From assembly GCF_018861315.1 (NCBI RefSeq), contig NZ_JAHLDL010000022.1, positions 1 through 64,000 on the forward strand: 64,000 nucleotides of DNA. The letters are read 5' to 3'. Source of the stretch: Clostridium bowmanii. GTDB taxonomy: Bacteria > Bacillota > Clostridia > Clostridiales > Clostridiaceae. A model generated the notes under the pieces. That model saw only the letters and a list, made by a program, of their open reading frames with translations, did not search any database and was not told where the DNA came from. A program made the translations under genes and the position numbers. The first letter of the stretch is position 1, and each line of letters starts with the position of its first letter. Of this stretch, positions 52,600-61,590 are shown piece by piece.

Positions 52600-53994
52600 T
52601 TAAATCTCAAACCAAACCATAGTGCCTGTTCCTTTTTCGCTTTCTACTCCATATTTAAAGCCATGTGATTCAAAAATAGTTTTTACAATAGTAAGCCCTA
52701 AACCACTCCCTGTGGATTTTATGCCCTCTATTTTATCTGTTTTATAAAATCTGTCCCATATATGTTTTAAATCTTCTTCCGATATTCCTATTCCCGTATC
52801 CGTAACTTCAATCCTTAGGTTTTTTTCGTTTTCTATTTCCCTTATATTTATATGTCCACCACTTTTAGTGTGGTTAAAAGCATTATTTATAAGGTTATAC
52901 ATAACCTGTTCTATTCTTACTTCATCAGCTTCTACTACTTTATCTAGATTATTTTCAAAAGCTATATCCACCCCAGTTTTCTCACTTAAAATTTGAAATT
53001 TAGCTATGACTCTTTCCAAAAGCTCACTTATATTAAACTGCATTTTATTCAAATTAATATACCCAGCTTGTATTTGAGATAAATTAAGAATGTCATCAAC
53101 AATTTTTGAAAGTCTTTCTGATTCCTCAATAATAATTTCAAGCTGCTTATCCCTCTTTTGCGGAACATTTCCTGTAACATCCCTAATGGTCTCTGCATAG
53201 CCACGGATAAGACTTAAGGGTGTACGTAATTCATGAGATACATTAGCAATTAAATCCTTTCTAAGTTGTTCAATTTTCGATAATTCCTCTCCCATGTAAT
53301 TTATAGTCATTGCAAGTCTTCCAATCTCATCTTTGCCTTTTGATTTTATTTTTACTGAAAAATTACCTGAAGCCATTTTCTCAGAGACTTTTGTAATTTC
53401 AAGTATAGGTTTAGTAAAACTTCTAGATAAGAAATAAGCAAGTATGAAAGCTATAAAAAGAAGAATTAATGTAATATAAAATAGTTGCACTTTCAATATG
53501 GATACTGTATCTTTCACAGGTGCTAGTGGCATGCTTATAATAAGCCCACCTTTAGACTCATTTTGCACATTATAAGGTAATCCAATTAATATAAATGTAG
53601 TTTGAAATTTGGGATGAATTAGTGATAAGGTTACTTCTTTTCCTGAATGTATAGCATTAATAGCTTCAAGCCTTGAATTATTCATCATCATCATAGGCAT
53701 CTGAGAATTTACACCATTTGAGCCTGCACTATAAAGTGTTTCTCCTTTTGAATCCAGAAATTCAACGTTAGAATTTGTTTTACTGGCAAAGGTTTCAAAA
53801 GTACTTTCCAAGTTCTCCCCACTTTTCACATCTAACCCACTAAGAATAGAGTAGCCTTTGTTTTTCACCTCTGAAATCTTTATCCCAGTATAGAATTTTT
53901 CTAAAAATACAATTTGGAAAAGCCATAACAAAAGGAGCATCACCACAACAAGTGCTATCATACCTGACCATAGTTTAAGAGCTATGCTTTTCAT
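52600..53994 (-). CDS. Sensor histidine kinase (HAMP, HisKA, HATPase)
   Basis: A 464-residue membrane kinase. Two transmembrane segments (about 9-31 and 170-190) enclose an extracellular sensor of roughly 140 residues. A HAMP linker (SFTKPILEITKVSEKMASG) leads to the HisKA box LIANVSHELRTPLSLIRGYA and the HATPase motifs NNAFNHT, DTGIGISEED, GSGLGLTIV. It overlaps the response regulator by 20 bases. The ATG at 53994 is chosen on a GAGGTGGGTG ribosome site; a longer frame upstream exists within the regulator gene. Confidence 0.9.
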   Translation of the reverse strand: MKSIALKLWSGMIALVVVMLLLLWLFQIVFLEKFYTGIKISEVKNKGYSILSGLDVKSGENLESTFETFASKTNSNVEFLDSKGETLYSAGSNGVNSQMPMMMMNNSRLEAINAIHSGKEVTLSLIHPKFQTTFILIGLPYNVQNESKGGLIISMPLAPVKDTVSILKVQLFYITLILLFIAFILAYFLSRSFTKPILEITKVSEKMASGNFSVKIKSKGKDEIGRLAMTINYMGEELSKIEQLRKDLIANVSHELRTPLSLIRGYAETIRDVTGNVPQKRDKQLEIIIEESERLSKIVDDILNLSQIQAGYINLNKMQFNISELLERVIAKFQILSEKTGVDIAFENNLDKVVEADEVRIEQVMYNLINNAFNHTKSGGHINIREIENEKNLRIEVTDTGIGISEEDLKHIWDRFYKTDKIEGIKSTGSGLGLTIVKTIFESHGFKYGVESEKGTGTMVWFEI

Positions 53995-54685
53995 TTTTTT
54001 CACCCACCTCAAACTTATATCCTGTTCCCCATACTGTAACAATAAATTTCCTATATTCACCTATACTCTCTCGTAACATTTTTATATGTGTGTCTACAGT
54101 CCTGTCATCACCAATAAAGTCATAGTCCCAAACCTCATTAAGCAGTTGTTCTCTAGAGAATACTCTATTAGGGTTGTTAGCAAAAAAAGTAAGCAAACTA
54201 TATTCTTTAGGAGTAAGTGTAATTATATTGCCATTTACATAAGTATTTCTTGAATCAAATTCTATAACAAGCCCTTGGAAAGATACTGTATTTTCTTTTT
54301 TAGCTTCAAGGTCAATGCTAGAACTTCTTCTTATTATTGCCTTCATACGTGCAAGAAGTTCCTTGGGACTGAATGGTTTTATCATGTAATCATCCACACC
54401 AAGCTCAAAACCGAAAAGCTTATCATATTCCTCTCCCCTTGCAGTAAGCATAATTATAGGCACATCAGAGGTCTTACGTATTTCCCTACATACACTCCAA
54501 CCATCTATTTTAGGCATCATAACATCTAATATAATCAATGAATATTTATTCTGTTTGAATAGCTCTAGTGCTTTTACACCATCGGCTGCTTCATGTATAT
54601 CATACCCTTCTAAGCTGGTATATTCTTTTATCATATCTCTCATGCGTTCTTCGTCATCAACAAGAAGTATTTTTTCATTATCCAA
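53975..54685 (-). CDS. OmpR/PhoB-family response regulator
   Basis: A 236-residue regulator. The receiver domain has DDE, LIILDVMMPKIDGW with the phosphorylated Asp, and IKPF. The C-terminal winged helix has LTPKEYSLLTFFANNPNRVF and REQLLNEVWDYDFIGDDRTVDTHIK. It is paired with the kinase downstream. A candidate target is the DUF2680 gene upstream on the same strand. Confidence 0.93.
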   Translation of the reverse strand: MDNEKILLVDDEERMRDMIKEYTSLEGYDIHEAADGVKALELFKQNKYSLIILDVMMPKIDGWSVCREIRKTSDVPIIMLTARGEEYDKLFGFELGVDDYMIKPFSPKELLARMKAIIRRSSSIDLEAKKENTVSFQGLVIEFDSRNTYVNGNIITLTPKEYSLLTFFANNPNRVFSREQLLNEVWDYDFIGDDRTVDTHIKMLRESIGEYRKFIVTVWGTGYKFEVGEKNEKHSS

Positions 54686-54745
54686 TTAAATCCACCTCCT
54701 TCTTATAGAACCTATTATACTATAATTTCCTGAGTAAAACTAAGC

Positions 54746-54783
54746 AAAACTACTGAAATATAGTTATATACTTCAGTAGTTTT
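54746..54783 (-). terminator. Terminator after the DUF2680 gene
   Basis: AAAACTACTGAA (54746-54757) and TTCAGTAGTTTT (54772-54783) form a 12-bp stem, about 30 bases downstream of the DUF2680 gene. Confidence 0.8.
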
Positions 54784-54814
54784 ATTGGCTTACTAATGCA
54801 AACCTTTGATATTC

Positions 54815-55297
54815 TTATTTTGTAGTTCCTTCTGTTGTAACTGCACATCCATCACCATTACGTTGTCCTGATCCTTGACCCATACCTCGACCCATTCCTT
54901 TTCCTCGTCCTTGCCCTTTCCCAAAGCCTGTGCCATTCATTTTACCTATTCCCACACTGCCTGCTCCATCACAAGTTAGCTGATTAGTCTTGATATCATT
55001 ATAAATTTTGTCCGCCTCTGCCTGAGTTAAGTTACCATCTTTTACTCTTTGATCTAGTATTACTTTTTTCTGCTTCAGTGACTCAGCTTTAAACTCATCT
55101 AACTTGCCTGCTTCGCTTGCAATTGTTCCATAAGTTTTTCCAGAAGTTCTCTCTTTTGCAACCTCTTCTACTGTTTTCCCTGTTAAGCCTGCCGTTATAT
55201 CAGCTGGTGACTTTGTAGCTACTACTCCAAAAACAACGCTGGTACTAAGTACACTTACTACCGCAATAGATAAAACAACTTTTTTAATATTTTTCAT
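54815..55297 (-). CDS. Secreted DUF2680-type protein with Gly/Arg-rich tail
   Basis: A 160-residue exported protein. A signal peptide (MKNIKKVVLSIAVVSVLS) is followed by the DUF2680 region (AKERTSGKTYGTIASEAGKL and KKVILDQRVKDGNLTQAEAD). The last 50 residues are a low-complexity glycine, arginine and methionine run (GRGKGMGRGMGQGSG). Similar proteins often lie next to two-component systems in clostridia; role unknown. The ATG at 55297 has GGAGTGAG upstream. It is upstream of the response regulator. Confidence 0.8.
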   Translation of the reverse strand: MKNIKKVVLSIAVVSVLSTSVVFGVVATKSPADITAGLTGKTVEEVAKERTSGKTYGTIASEAGKLDEFKAESLKQKKVILDQRVKDGNLTQAEADKIYNDIKTNQLTCDGAGSVGIGKMNGTGFGKGQGRGKGMGRGMGQGSGQRNGDGCAVTTEGTTK

Positions 55298-55516
55298 AAA
55301 ACACTCACTCCTCATAATTTTTTATTTACTTTATATATTTAGTATAAGGGGCAATTGTGATAGAAGTATGATAGAACTTAGAACTAATGGTGAAACTTTA
55401 CTAATAATTAATCCCATACAATAATTAATACTTGTTCATAATCATTGATAAAACTTAAAATAAGGGTTATAGTGTAATTAATAAGTTGATACTATTTAAA
55501 AAGGAGAGGATAATTA

Positions 55517-55672
55517 ATGCCTGATAAAGAAAAAAAACTAAGTCCAGAGGAAATATCAAAGATAGAAAAAGCTAAACTTGAAGAGGCAAAAAAAGTTGCT
55601 AATTACGAACAACCACCATCTGATTCTGAGTTTGAAATATGTGGCCCTTTAGATTGTGACAAACAACTTTAA
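55517..55672 (+). CDS. 51-residue acidic soluble peptide
   Basis: A clear start with AAGGAGAGG seven bases upstream encodes 51 residues: MPDKEKKLSPEEISKIEKA, a charged helix, then EFEICGPLDCDKQL with two cysteines. There is no signal peptide. A strong terminator follows within ten bases. I do not recognise a family. Confidence 0.7.
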   Translation: MPDKEKKLSPEEISKIEKAKLEEAKKVANYEQPPSDSEFEICGPLDCDKQL

Positions 55673-55680
55673 ACCAGCTA

Positions 55681-55730
55681 AAAAAAACAATCTCTTTACC
55701 TAAATTAATTTAGATAAAGAGATTGTTTTT
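55681..55730. terminator. Bidirectional terminator
   Basis: AAAAAACAATCTCTTTA (55681-55697) pairs with TAAAGAGATTGTTTTTT (55714-55730); it serves the small plus-strand gene and the malG end. Confidence 0.9.
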
Positions 55731-55770
55731 TTTAACCTTAGGTTTTAACCTACTTTATCAATTCTATTTA

Positions 55771-56625
55771 TTAACCCTTAACACTACCTACGGTTAATCC
55801 ACCAACAAGGTATTTAGATAGACAAATAAATAAAATCATTACAGGTAAAGCTGTAATTAAGGCCCCTGCAGAGTAAATACCCCATGCAGTTGAAAATTGT
55901 CCTTGCATACTTATAAGTCCAACGGGCAGTGTTAATTTTCCCGTTTCATTAATGATTACACTGGCAACTATATATTCAGACCAGGCTCCCATGAATGAGA
56001 ACAATGCTGTTAATGCAACAGCAGGCTTTGCAAGTGGTAATATTATCTGGTAAAAAGACCTAAATACTGAAGCTCCATCTACGTAAGCACTCTCTTCAAG
56101 AGACTTAGGAATAGTATCATAAAAACCCTTCATCATCCAAATGTTAAAAGGAATTGAAGTAGATACATAGATTATTGCCAAGGCAATATAGCTATTTGTC
56201 ATCTTTAAATTAATTATCATTAAATACAATGGTAACAAAGTCATAGCTAATGGAAACATCTGAGTAACTAAAATCAAGGATAACCCCATTTTTTTGCCTC
56301 TAAATTCAAACCTAGAAAATGCATACCCAGCTGTAACAGAAACTAATACACTAAAAATGCAGGCTGCAGTTGATACAATTAAGCTATGAGTAAGCCAGCC
56401 TAACAAATTATATTGTATAAAAGCTTGTCTGAAATTGTCAAATGTTGCATTAGGGGGAATTATACTTAAAGATTTAGTATATATTGCATTTGCTGGTCTT
56501 AAAGATACTTGTAATATAGTTAATATTGGATATATTGAGCATATACAAGCAACTATCAAAAATGCATATATCAATATTATTTTTGAAAGAGAATCCCCTC
56601 TATTGAATCTATCACTTTTCTTCAT
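55771..56625 (-). CDS. Maltodextrin ABC permease MalG-type
   Basis: A 284-residue binding-protein-dependent permease with six hydrophobic segments. The EAA loop reads ESAYVDGASVFRSFYQIILPLAKPA, and the C-terminus GGLTVGSVKG is typical of MalG. It forms a pair with the MalF-type permease upstream. No ATPase gene is in the cluster, so a shared MsmX/MalK-type ATPase elsewhere is likely. Confidence 0.92.
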   Translation of the reverse strand: MKKSDRFNRGDSLSKIILIYAFLIVACICSIYPILTILQVSLRPANAIYTKSLSIIPPNATFDNFRQAFIQYNLLGWLTHSLIVSTAACIFSVLVSVTAGYAFSRFEFRGKKMGLSLILVTQMFPLAMTLLPLYLMIINLKMTNSYIALAIIYVSTSIPFNIWMMKGFYDTIPKSLEESAYVDGASVFRSFYQIILPLAKPAVALTALFSFMGAWSEYIVASVIINETGKLTLPVGLISMQGQFSTAWGIYSAGALITALPVMILFICLSKYLVGGLTVGSVKG

Positions 56626-56636
56626 ACAAATCCCCT

Positions 56637-57566
56637 CTAATCTTCTGATTTTTGAGCTCTAATAAAGAATGTACTAAATGCGAGCAAAATTAAGAATATA
56701 ATTACTGAAAGTGCTGCTGATTGGCCATACCTGAAATATTGGAATGCTCTTTTAAATACCATAGTTATAAGAATCTGAGATTCATCTGAAGCTGAACCAG
56801 TAGTAATTATGTATATTACATTAACCATATTAAATGTCCATACTGTTCCCAGTATTATAGCAGGGGTAAGTATTGGCTTTAAAAGTGGTAATGTTATATT
56901 TTTAAATTTTTGAAAACCTGTTGCTCCATCAAGATCTGCAGCTTCATATAACTCCTCTGGAATACTTGTAAGTCCGCCAAGTGATATCATCATCATAAAA
57001 GGAATTCCAAGCCATATATTAGTTATAATACATGCTACAAAGGTCCAACTTGGTACGGATAGCCATGGAATTGCTGCTGCACTTCCAAAAAGCTTTGTTA
57101 AAATAATATTAATAGAACCGTATTCCACATTATACATGCCCTTCCATGTCATCGCAGCTATGTATTGTGGTACTGCCCAAGGTAGGATAAGTAAAACTCT
57201 TATAAATGCTTTACCAGGTAATTTTCTGTTTAAAACTATTGCAAGAAATAATCCAAAGGCAACATGGAAAAATACATTGATAGCAGTCCATAATATTGTT
57301 CTAATTAAAGTTGAATAAAATAAACTATCAGCAAGTATATTTTTGTAATTATCAAAGCCGATCCAAGGATATTTCTGACTTTTCAAATTTAATAACGTAA
57401 CATTTTTAAAGGAAATTACTATTTCATATATAAGTGGATAAGCTACAACAAGTACTAAAATTATAGTGGCTGGTGCTAAAAAAAAGAAAGGTGTCATCTT
57501 ACTTTGTCCTATTCCTACACTACTATTGTTTTTTTTCTTTTTTATTTTTTTAACAGTACCGTCCAT
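56637..57566 (-). CDS. Maltodextrin ABC permease MalF-type
   Basis: A 309-residue permease with six membrane segments and EAA loop EAADLDGATGFQKFKNITLPLLKP. The N-terminus is short and cytoplasmic (KKIKKKKNNS). It lies between the binding protein and MalG-type permease. GAGCAATC-type spacing after AAGGAG marks the ATG. Confidence 0.92.
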   Translation of the reverse strand: MDGTVKKIKKKKNNSSVGIGQSKMTPFFFLAPATIILVLVVAYPLIYEIVISFKNVTLLNLKSQKYPWIGFDNYKNILADSLFYSTLIRTILWTAINVFFHVAFGLFLAIVLNRKLPGKAFIRVLLILPWAVPQYIAAMTWKGMYNVEYGSINIILTKLFGSAAAIPWLSVPSWTFVACIITNIWLGIPFMMMISLGGLTSIPEELYEAADLDGATGFQKFKNITLPLLKPILTPAIILGTVWTFNMVNVIYIITTGSASDESQILITMVFKRAFQYFRYGQSAALSVIIFLILLAFSTFFIRAQKSED

Positions 57567-57622
57567 GTGATTGCTCCTTTCTTAGAAGAAAAAGGGGATT
57601 TCTCCCCTTTCTTAAATGAAAA

Positions 57623-58906
57623 TTATAGTCCTAAAGCTTTTATTCCATCGATAGCTTTCTTCTGCATAATTGCTCCTGCAGCTTCTGGCTTTGTTTTTCC
57701 TGATAATACGTCTTGTTGAACTGGTTTAAGAGCATCCCAAATAGCTCTCATTTGTGTAATAATTGGCATTGGTTTTGATAGTGCTAATTGATCCTTTTGT
57801 CCTGCTATTAATGGATTTCCTGTAATCTTAACATCTTTCATAGCCTCAATATTAGTTGGAGTTTGTTGATGTCCATCAACCATTTTCAATTGTGAATCTT
57901 TTGAATTTACAAATAAAAGGAAAGTTTTAACTGCTGCTAATTTATCTTTGTCAGTTACTCCTGCAGATACTGTATATCCTTTAACAGCTGAGTATGGAGC
58001 TGGAGATTTACCGTTTATTGTAGGTATTGGCATTATACCAAAGTCGATTCCAGCTTTAGTATAGTCTGCAAATCCCCAAGGTCCGTTGAGCTCAAATGCG
58101 GCTTTTCCACCTTTGAAGAGGTTGTCAGCTACTGTTCCATCTGCTTCTTTAGGAATTAAGCCTTCAGTGTGAATCTTTTTCATGAAAGTCATCCACTGAG
58201 CAACAGCTGGTGTATCTAATGTTGGTTTTGGTGTTGCTGCGTTAACATCATCAAATACTTCTCCACCAAATGCTCCGAGGAAAGGAATTGAGAAAAATGG
58301 TTCTACTTCATTGAATACTAGACCATAATCAACTTTTCCTTCTTTTTTAAGTTTTAATCCCATTGCTTCTAACTCTTCAAAAGTTTTTGGAGGAGTTGGA
58401 ACTAGTTTCTTATTGTAAGCAATTAAAAGTTCATTACCATTTCTATCTGGAAGCATATATTGTTTTCCTAAAAATTTAGCAGCTTCTAATGCTAATGGAT
58501 CTATTTGAGCCATAAAATCTGCTCCAAGAATAGTATCAATAGGTTGTACTAAACTACCTGGAACAAATACTCCAAGGTTATCATTTGGTCCAAGAACTAT
58601 ATCAGGGCCTGTTGTCCCTAGTGATGCTGTTGTATAATTTTTTCTCAATTCTTCAGTTTCATAATGTGTTCTCTTAACTGTTATGTTTTTGTTTGCAGCT
58701 TTAAATTCAGTAATCAATCCATCAAGAGCCTTTTGTGTTGTAGGGTCATCTGCTTCCCATATAGCTAAACTTACAGGTTTAGTTGATTCTACGACAGCTG
58801 TTGTTTTTTCAGGTGTAACTGCTGCCTTTTTTGTACACCCAGCCATTGATCCTACTACTAAAGTAGATATCATAGCCATAGCTATTATTAGTTTGATTTT
58901 TTTCAT
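57623..58906 (-). CDS. Maltodextrin-binding lipoprotein
   Basis: A 427-residue extracellular solute-binding protein. The signal peptide ends at the lipobox GSMAGC. Family features include FKGGKAAFELNGPWGFADY and TPTNIEAMKD. It captures maltodextrins and hands them to the MalF/MalG pair. GGGGG precedes the ATG. A LacI-type operator lies about 65-95 bases upstream. Confidence 0.9.
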   Translation of the reverse strand: MKKIKLIIAMAMISTLVVGSMAGCTKKAAVTPEKTTAVVESTKPVSLAIWEADDPTTQKALDGLITEFKAANKNITVKRTHYETEELRKNYTTASLGTTGPDIVLGPNDNLGVFVPGSLVQPIDTILGADFMAQIDPLALEAAKFLGKQYMLPDRNGNELLIAYNKKLVPTPPKTFEELEAMGLKLKKEGKVDYGLVFNEVEPFFSIPFLGAFGGEVFDDVNAATPKPTLDTPAVAQWMTFMKKIHTEGLIPKEADGTVADNLFKGGKAAFELNGPWGFADYTKAGIDFGIMPIPTINGKSPAPYSAVKGYTVSAGVTDKDKLAAVKTFLLFVNSKDSQLKMVDGHQQTPTNIEAMKDVKITGNPLIAGQKDQLALSKPMPIITQMRAIWDALKPVQQDVLSGKTKPEAAGAIMQKKAIDGIKALGL

Positions 58907-58968
58907 TTTTTTTCCCCCTTAATATAATAAATTAATGATTTTAAATTTACCCAAATGTTTATTTATCT

Positions 58969-59003
58969 TGCAAACGATTTTATCGTTCTGTGCAACCGTT
59001 TGC
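58969..59003 (-). promoter_or_regulatory. LacI-family type operators upstream of the binding protein
   Basis: GCAACCGTTTGC (58992-59003) is a near palindrome around CG, as bound by LacI/MalR-like repressors or CcpA-type proteins; TGCAAACGA (58969-58977) is a second half-site. No LacI gene is in the window. Confidence 0.6.
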
Positions 59004-59132
59004 TTAACTTTATTTTACTATTAGTTTCTTTATATGTCAAACAGTTTTTTGAAAATTATTTTTGATAATTGAAATATTTATATTTATACTTTCAAAGGAG
59101 CCATTAAACACTATTTCCTCCTTCATCCCCCC

Positions 59133-60422
59133 CTAAATTTCAAAAATTATTATCTTATTTTCAAGGACTAATTTACCCTGAGCAACTGTAGTAACTGTGC
59201 CATCTGTAAGATTTCTATATTTACCATCAGCTACATTTATGATTATCTCTCCCTGCTCCTTACCTACATTAAATATTCCTACAAGTTTTCTATTTTTAAG
59301 CTTGTAAGATGATAAAATAACATCTTTATCCTGAACCGTATAGATTTCATAAAAGCCCTTAGCCATAATTTCTCTTTTTTTTATTTCTCCAAGAGTTTTT
59401 AATAAATCTACAAAGTCTTTTTTTATAGAATGTAAATTTATTTTATCTACATCAAAAAGACTTGGTGTGTGTTTTTCCTCTGCCTCCTGTCCTGCATATA
59501 AAAGTGTACATCCCTTTTGGAAATATAGAAATCCTGTCCAAATCCTTAATGTTTCTTCATCTGGAATAAGCTCTTTTGCTCTAGGCTGATCATGATTTTC
59601 TAGAAACCTTAACTTAACATAATTATCTGGATAAGTTGATTCTTGAATAGAAACTCTATCTATATATTGTTTTAATGAATTTTTTCCGCTTAAATATCCT
59701 AAGTACTCAACGTTCACATCATAATCGTAGGCCATATCAAAGGCCTGGTATATTTCACTATCAGATAGCCCTACAAACCCATTTTTTCTCATAGTTAGAA
59801 TGAATTCCGGATGAACACTCTCTGAAAGCCATATGATATTTTCATTAATTTTTGCTACTTCTGCTCTTGCACTTAGCCAAAATTCTAGTGGTACAAGTGG
59901 AGCCACATCACATCTAAATCCATCTACCCCAATGGTTGTCCAATATTTCAAGGTCTCAATTTGGTAATCCCACAACTTCATATTGTTATAATCAAGGTCT
60001 ACTACATCTGTCCACTCTCCAACCTTGTTTCCCATTAAACCATTTGTTTTTTTATAAAAGAACTCTGGATGATTTTCTACAAGCCAAGAATCTGGAGAAG
60101 TATGATTATAAACTACATCTATTATACATTTCATTCCTAGAGAGTGTATCTTCATAAGTAAACTCTTAAATTCTTCTAAACTTCCATACTCAGGGTTTAC
60201 TTCCCTATAGTTTTTTATTGCATAAGGGCAACCAATTTCACCTTTTTTATTTTTAATTCCAATAGGATGAATAGGCATTAGCCATATAATATCAGTTCCT
60301 AAACACTTTATTCTTTCTAAATCCTCTTCAACATTCTTAAATGTTCCATTAATTCCATGATTTCTGACGTACACAGAGTACATTACCTTGTTTCTCAAAG
60401 ACACCCTTGTATTAATAGCCAT
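59133..60422 (-). CDS. Alpha-amylase family (GH13) maltodextrin hydrolase
   Basis: A 429-residue cytoplasmic GH13 enzyme. The four conserved regions are readable: DVVYNHTS, GFRCDVAPL (nucleophile Asp), ESVHPEF (acid Glu in WLSESVH) and FLENHDQPR. No signal peptide is present, so it acts on imported maltodextrins (neopullulanase or maltodextrin glucosidase type). It lies upstream of the mal transporter genes, with a LacI-type operator of its own about 60 bases before the start. Confidence 0.9.
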   Translation of the reverse strand: MAINTRVSLRNKVMYSVYVRNHGINGTFKNVEEDLERIKCLGTDIIWLMPIHPIGIKNKKGEIGCPYAIKNYREVNPEYGSLEEFKSLLMKIHSLGMKCIIDVVYNHTSPDSWLVENHPEFFYKKTNGLMGNKVGEWTDVVDLDYNNMKLWDYQIETLKYWTTIGVDGFRCDVAPLVPLEFWLSARAEVAKINENIIWLSESVHPEFILTMRKNGFVGLSDSEIYQAFDMAYDYDVNVEYLGYLSGKNSLKQYIDRVSIQESTYPDNYVKLRFLENHDQPRAKELIPDEETLRIWTGFLYFQKGCTLLYAGQEAEEKHTPSLFDVDKINLHSIKKDFVDLLKTLGEIKKREIMAKGFYEIYTVQDKDVILSSYKLKNRKLVGIFNVGKEQGEIIINVADGKYRNLTDGTVTTVAQGKLVLENKIIIFEI

Positions 60423-60479
60423 AAAACACCTCTTTCTATTATTATTGTTTCCTATCTTTTATCACTTTTTATTCTTTTG

Positions 60480-60493
60480 TGCAAACGAATGCA
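60480..60493 (-). promoter_or_regulatory. LacI-family type operator upstream of the amylase gene
   Basis: TGCAAACGAATGCA has the same TGCA-x-CG-x-TGCA layout as the sites upstream of the binding protein, suggesting joint control by one regulator. Confidence 0.55.
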
Positions 60494-60607
60494 TAAAATG
60501 TAAAAGAATAAGGAACAACGGTTTCAAATTTATTATACTTGAAATCGTTATTCCCTTCAACAGACAAATAAGTAAGAACAACACTAGAAGTTAGTTTTTT
60601 TCTACTC

Positions 60608-61174
60608 CTAAGATAAATTCCATAATTCACGATTTGTTGTTGAAATAGCCATAGCGCCTGCACCTAGTGAATCCATTACATCCCGCTTAGTTTGAATAAG
60701 CCCTCCAGCAATAATTGGAACTCTCACTTGATTTTCCATGCTTTTAATAATCCTACTTGCAACACCAGGCATAACCTCTACTGCATCCGGAAGTACCGCT
60801 TGTATATTTTTTATTCCTGTCATTAGAGAAAGTGCATCCACTACGAATATTCTCTGTATTACACAAAAATTTAGTTTTTTCCCGTTTTTTATATTTGTTG
60901 CCTTTGTAGTTATAATCCCATAAGGAGCTCCACATTGCTTTATAAAAAGCATCCCTGTATGGTCTCCCTTTAATCCTTCTATTAAATCCACGTGAACAAA
61001 TACTACTTTGCCTGCCGCTTTAAGCTTTTCACATATATCCTTTAGATTTATTATGCTTCCATACAATACAAACACAACAAGAACATTACTAGAAATTACT
61101 TTTTCTAAATCTTCATCATTTCTTATGGCTCCAATAACTGGGTTCTCTATTAGTAATTGATCTAGTTTTCTCAA
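60608..61174 (-). CDS. glpP: Glycerol-3-phosphate-responsive antiterminator GlpP
   Basis: A 188-residue RNA-binding antiterminator (family motifs GAIRNDEDLEKVISS, FVHVDLIEGLKGDHTG, PYGIITTKATNI, PIIAGGLIQTKRDVMD, AISTTNRELW). It binds G3P and prevents termination in glp leaders. Translation starts at TTG after GGAGG. It is divergent from the glpA-like operon, whose leader carries a matching terminator. Confidence 0.93.
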   Translation of the reverse strand: MRKLDQLLIENPVIGAIRNDEDLEKVISSNVLVVFVLYGSIINLKDICEKLKAAGKVVFVHVDLIEGLKGDHTGMLFIKQCGAPYGIITTKATNIKNGKKLNFCVIQRIFVVDALSLMTGIKNIQAVLPDAVEVMPGVASRIIKSMENQVRVPIIAGGLIQTKRDVMDSLGAGAMAISTTNRELWNLS

Positions 61175-61456
61175 TGTGTATCCTCCAAAAATTTATTTTA
61201 GTCAATTTAAATTAAAAAATACAATACCACCTTATTATGGTTGTATTATGTTGAGATATTTCAAATAAATTAATTTTATCACAGTGTTATTTCTCTTTCA
61301 AGTTATTTTATCTATTTATTCTTATACAAATACATAAAAATAATTCTTTCATTATAAGGAACATTATAGAGAACATTTAAAGCAAAAAAATTATTTTAAA
61401 TATGTTTATATAAATTGATATATAAATTCTTTATTTAGGTTTATAAGGATTAGGTC

Positions 61457-61485
61457 TTGCAATCGTTTAATCATTATGTTAATAT
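61457..61485 (+). promoter_or_regulatory. Promoter of the glpA-like operon
   Basis: TTGCAA (61457-61462) and TAATAT (61480-61485) are 17 bases apart. The TTGCAATCGTTTAA around -35 resembles a LacI/CcpA-type half-site. Confidence 0.55.
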
Positions 61486-61512
61486 TAAGTTAAATAATTT
61501 AGAGGCGAAGAG

Positions 61513-61567
61513 AAGAGAGCCTTGATTTTTAGGTATTTTTATACCTATTTTTCAAGGTTCTCTTTTT
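61513..61567 (+). terminator. Leader terminator of the glpA-like operon, GlpP target candidate
   Basis: A long imperfect stem: GAGAGCCTTG with CAAGGTTCTC (61553-61562), inner TAGGTAT/ATACCTA (61530-61547), closing in TCTTTTT, about 25 bases upstream of the start codon and 25 bases downstream of the inferred start of transcription. Its position and the adjacent glpP gene suggest GlpP-controlled antitermination. Confidence 0.75.
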
Positions 61568-61590
61568 ATTTGCGTTTAGGAGGTAATATG

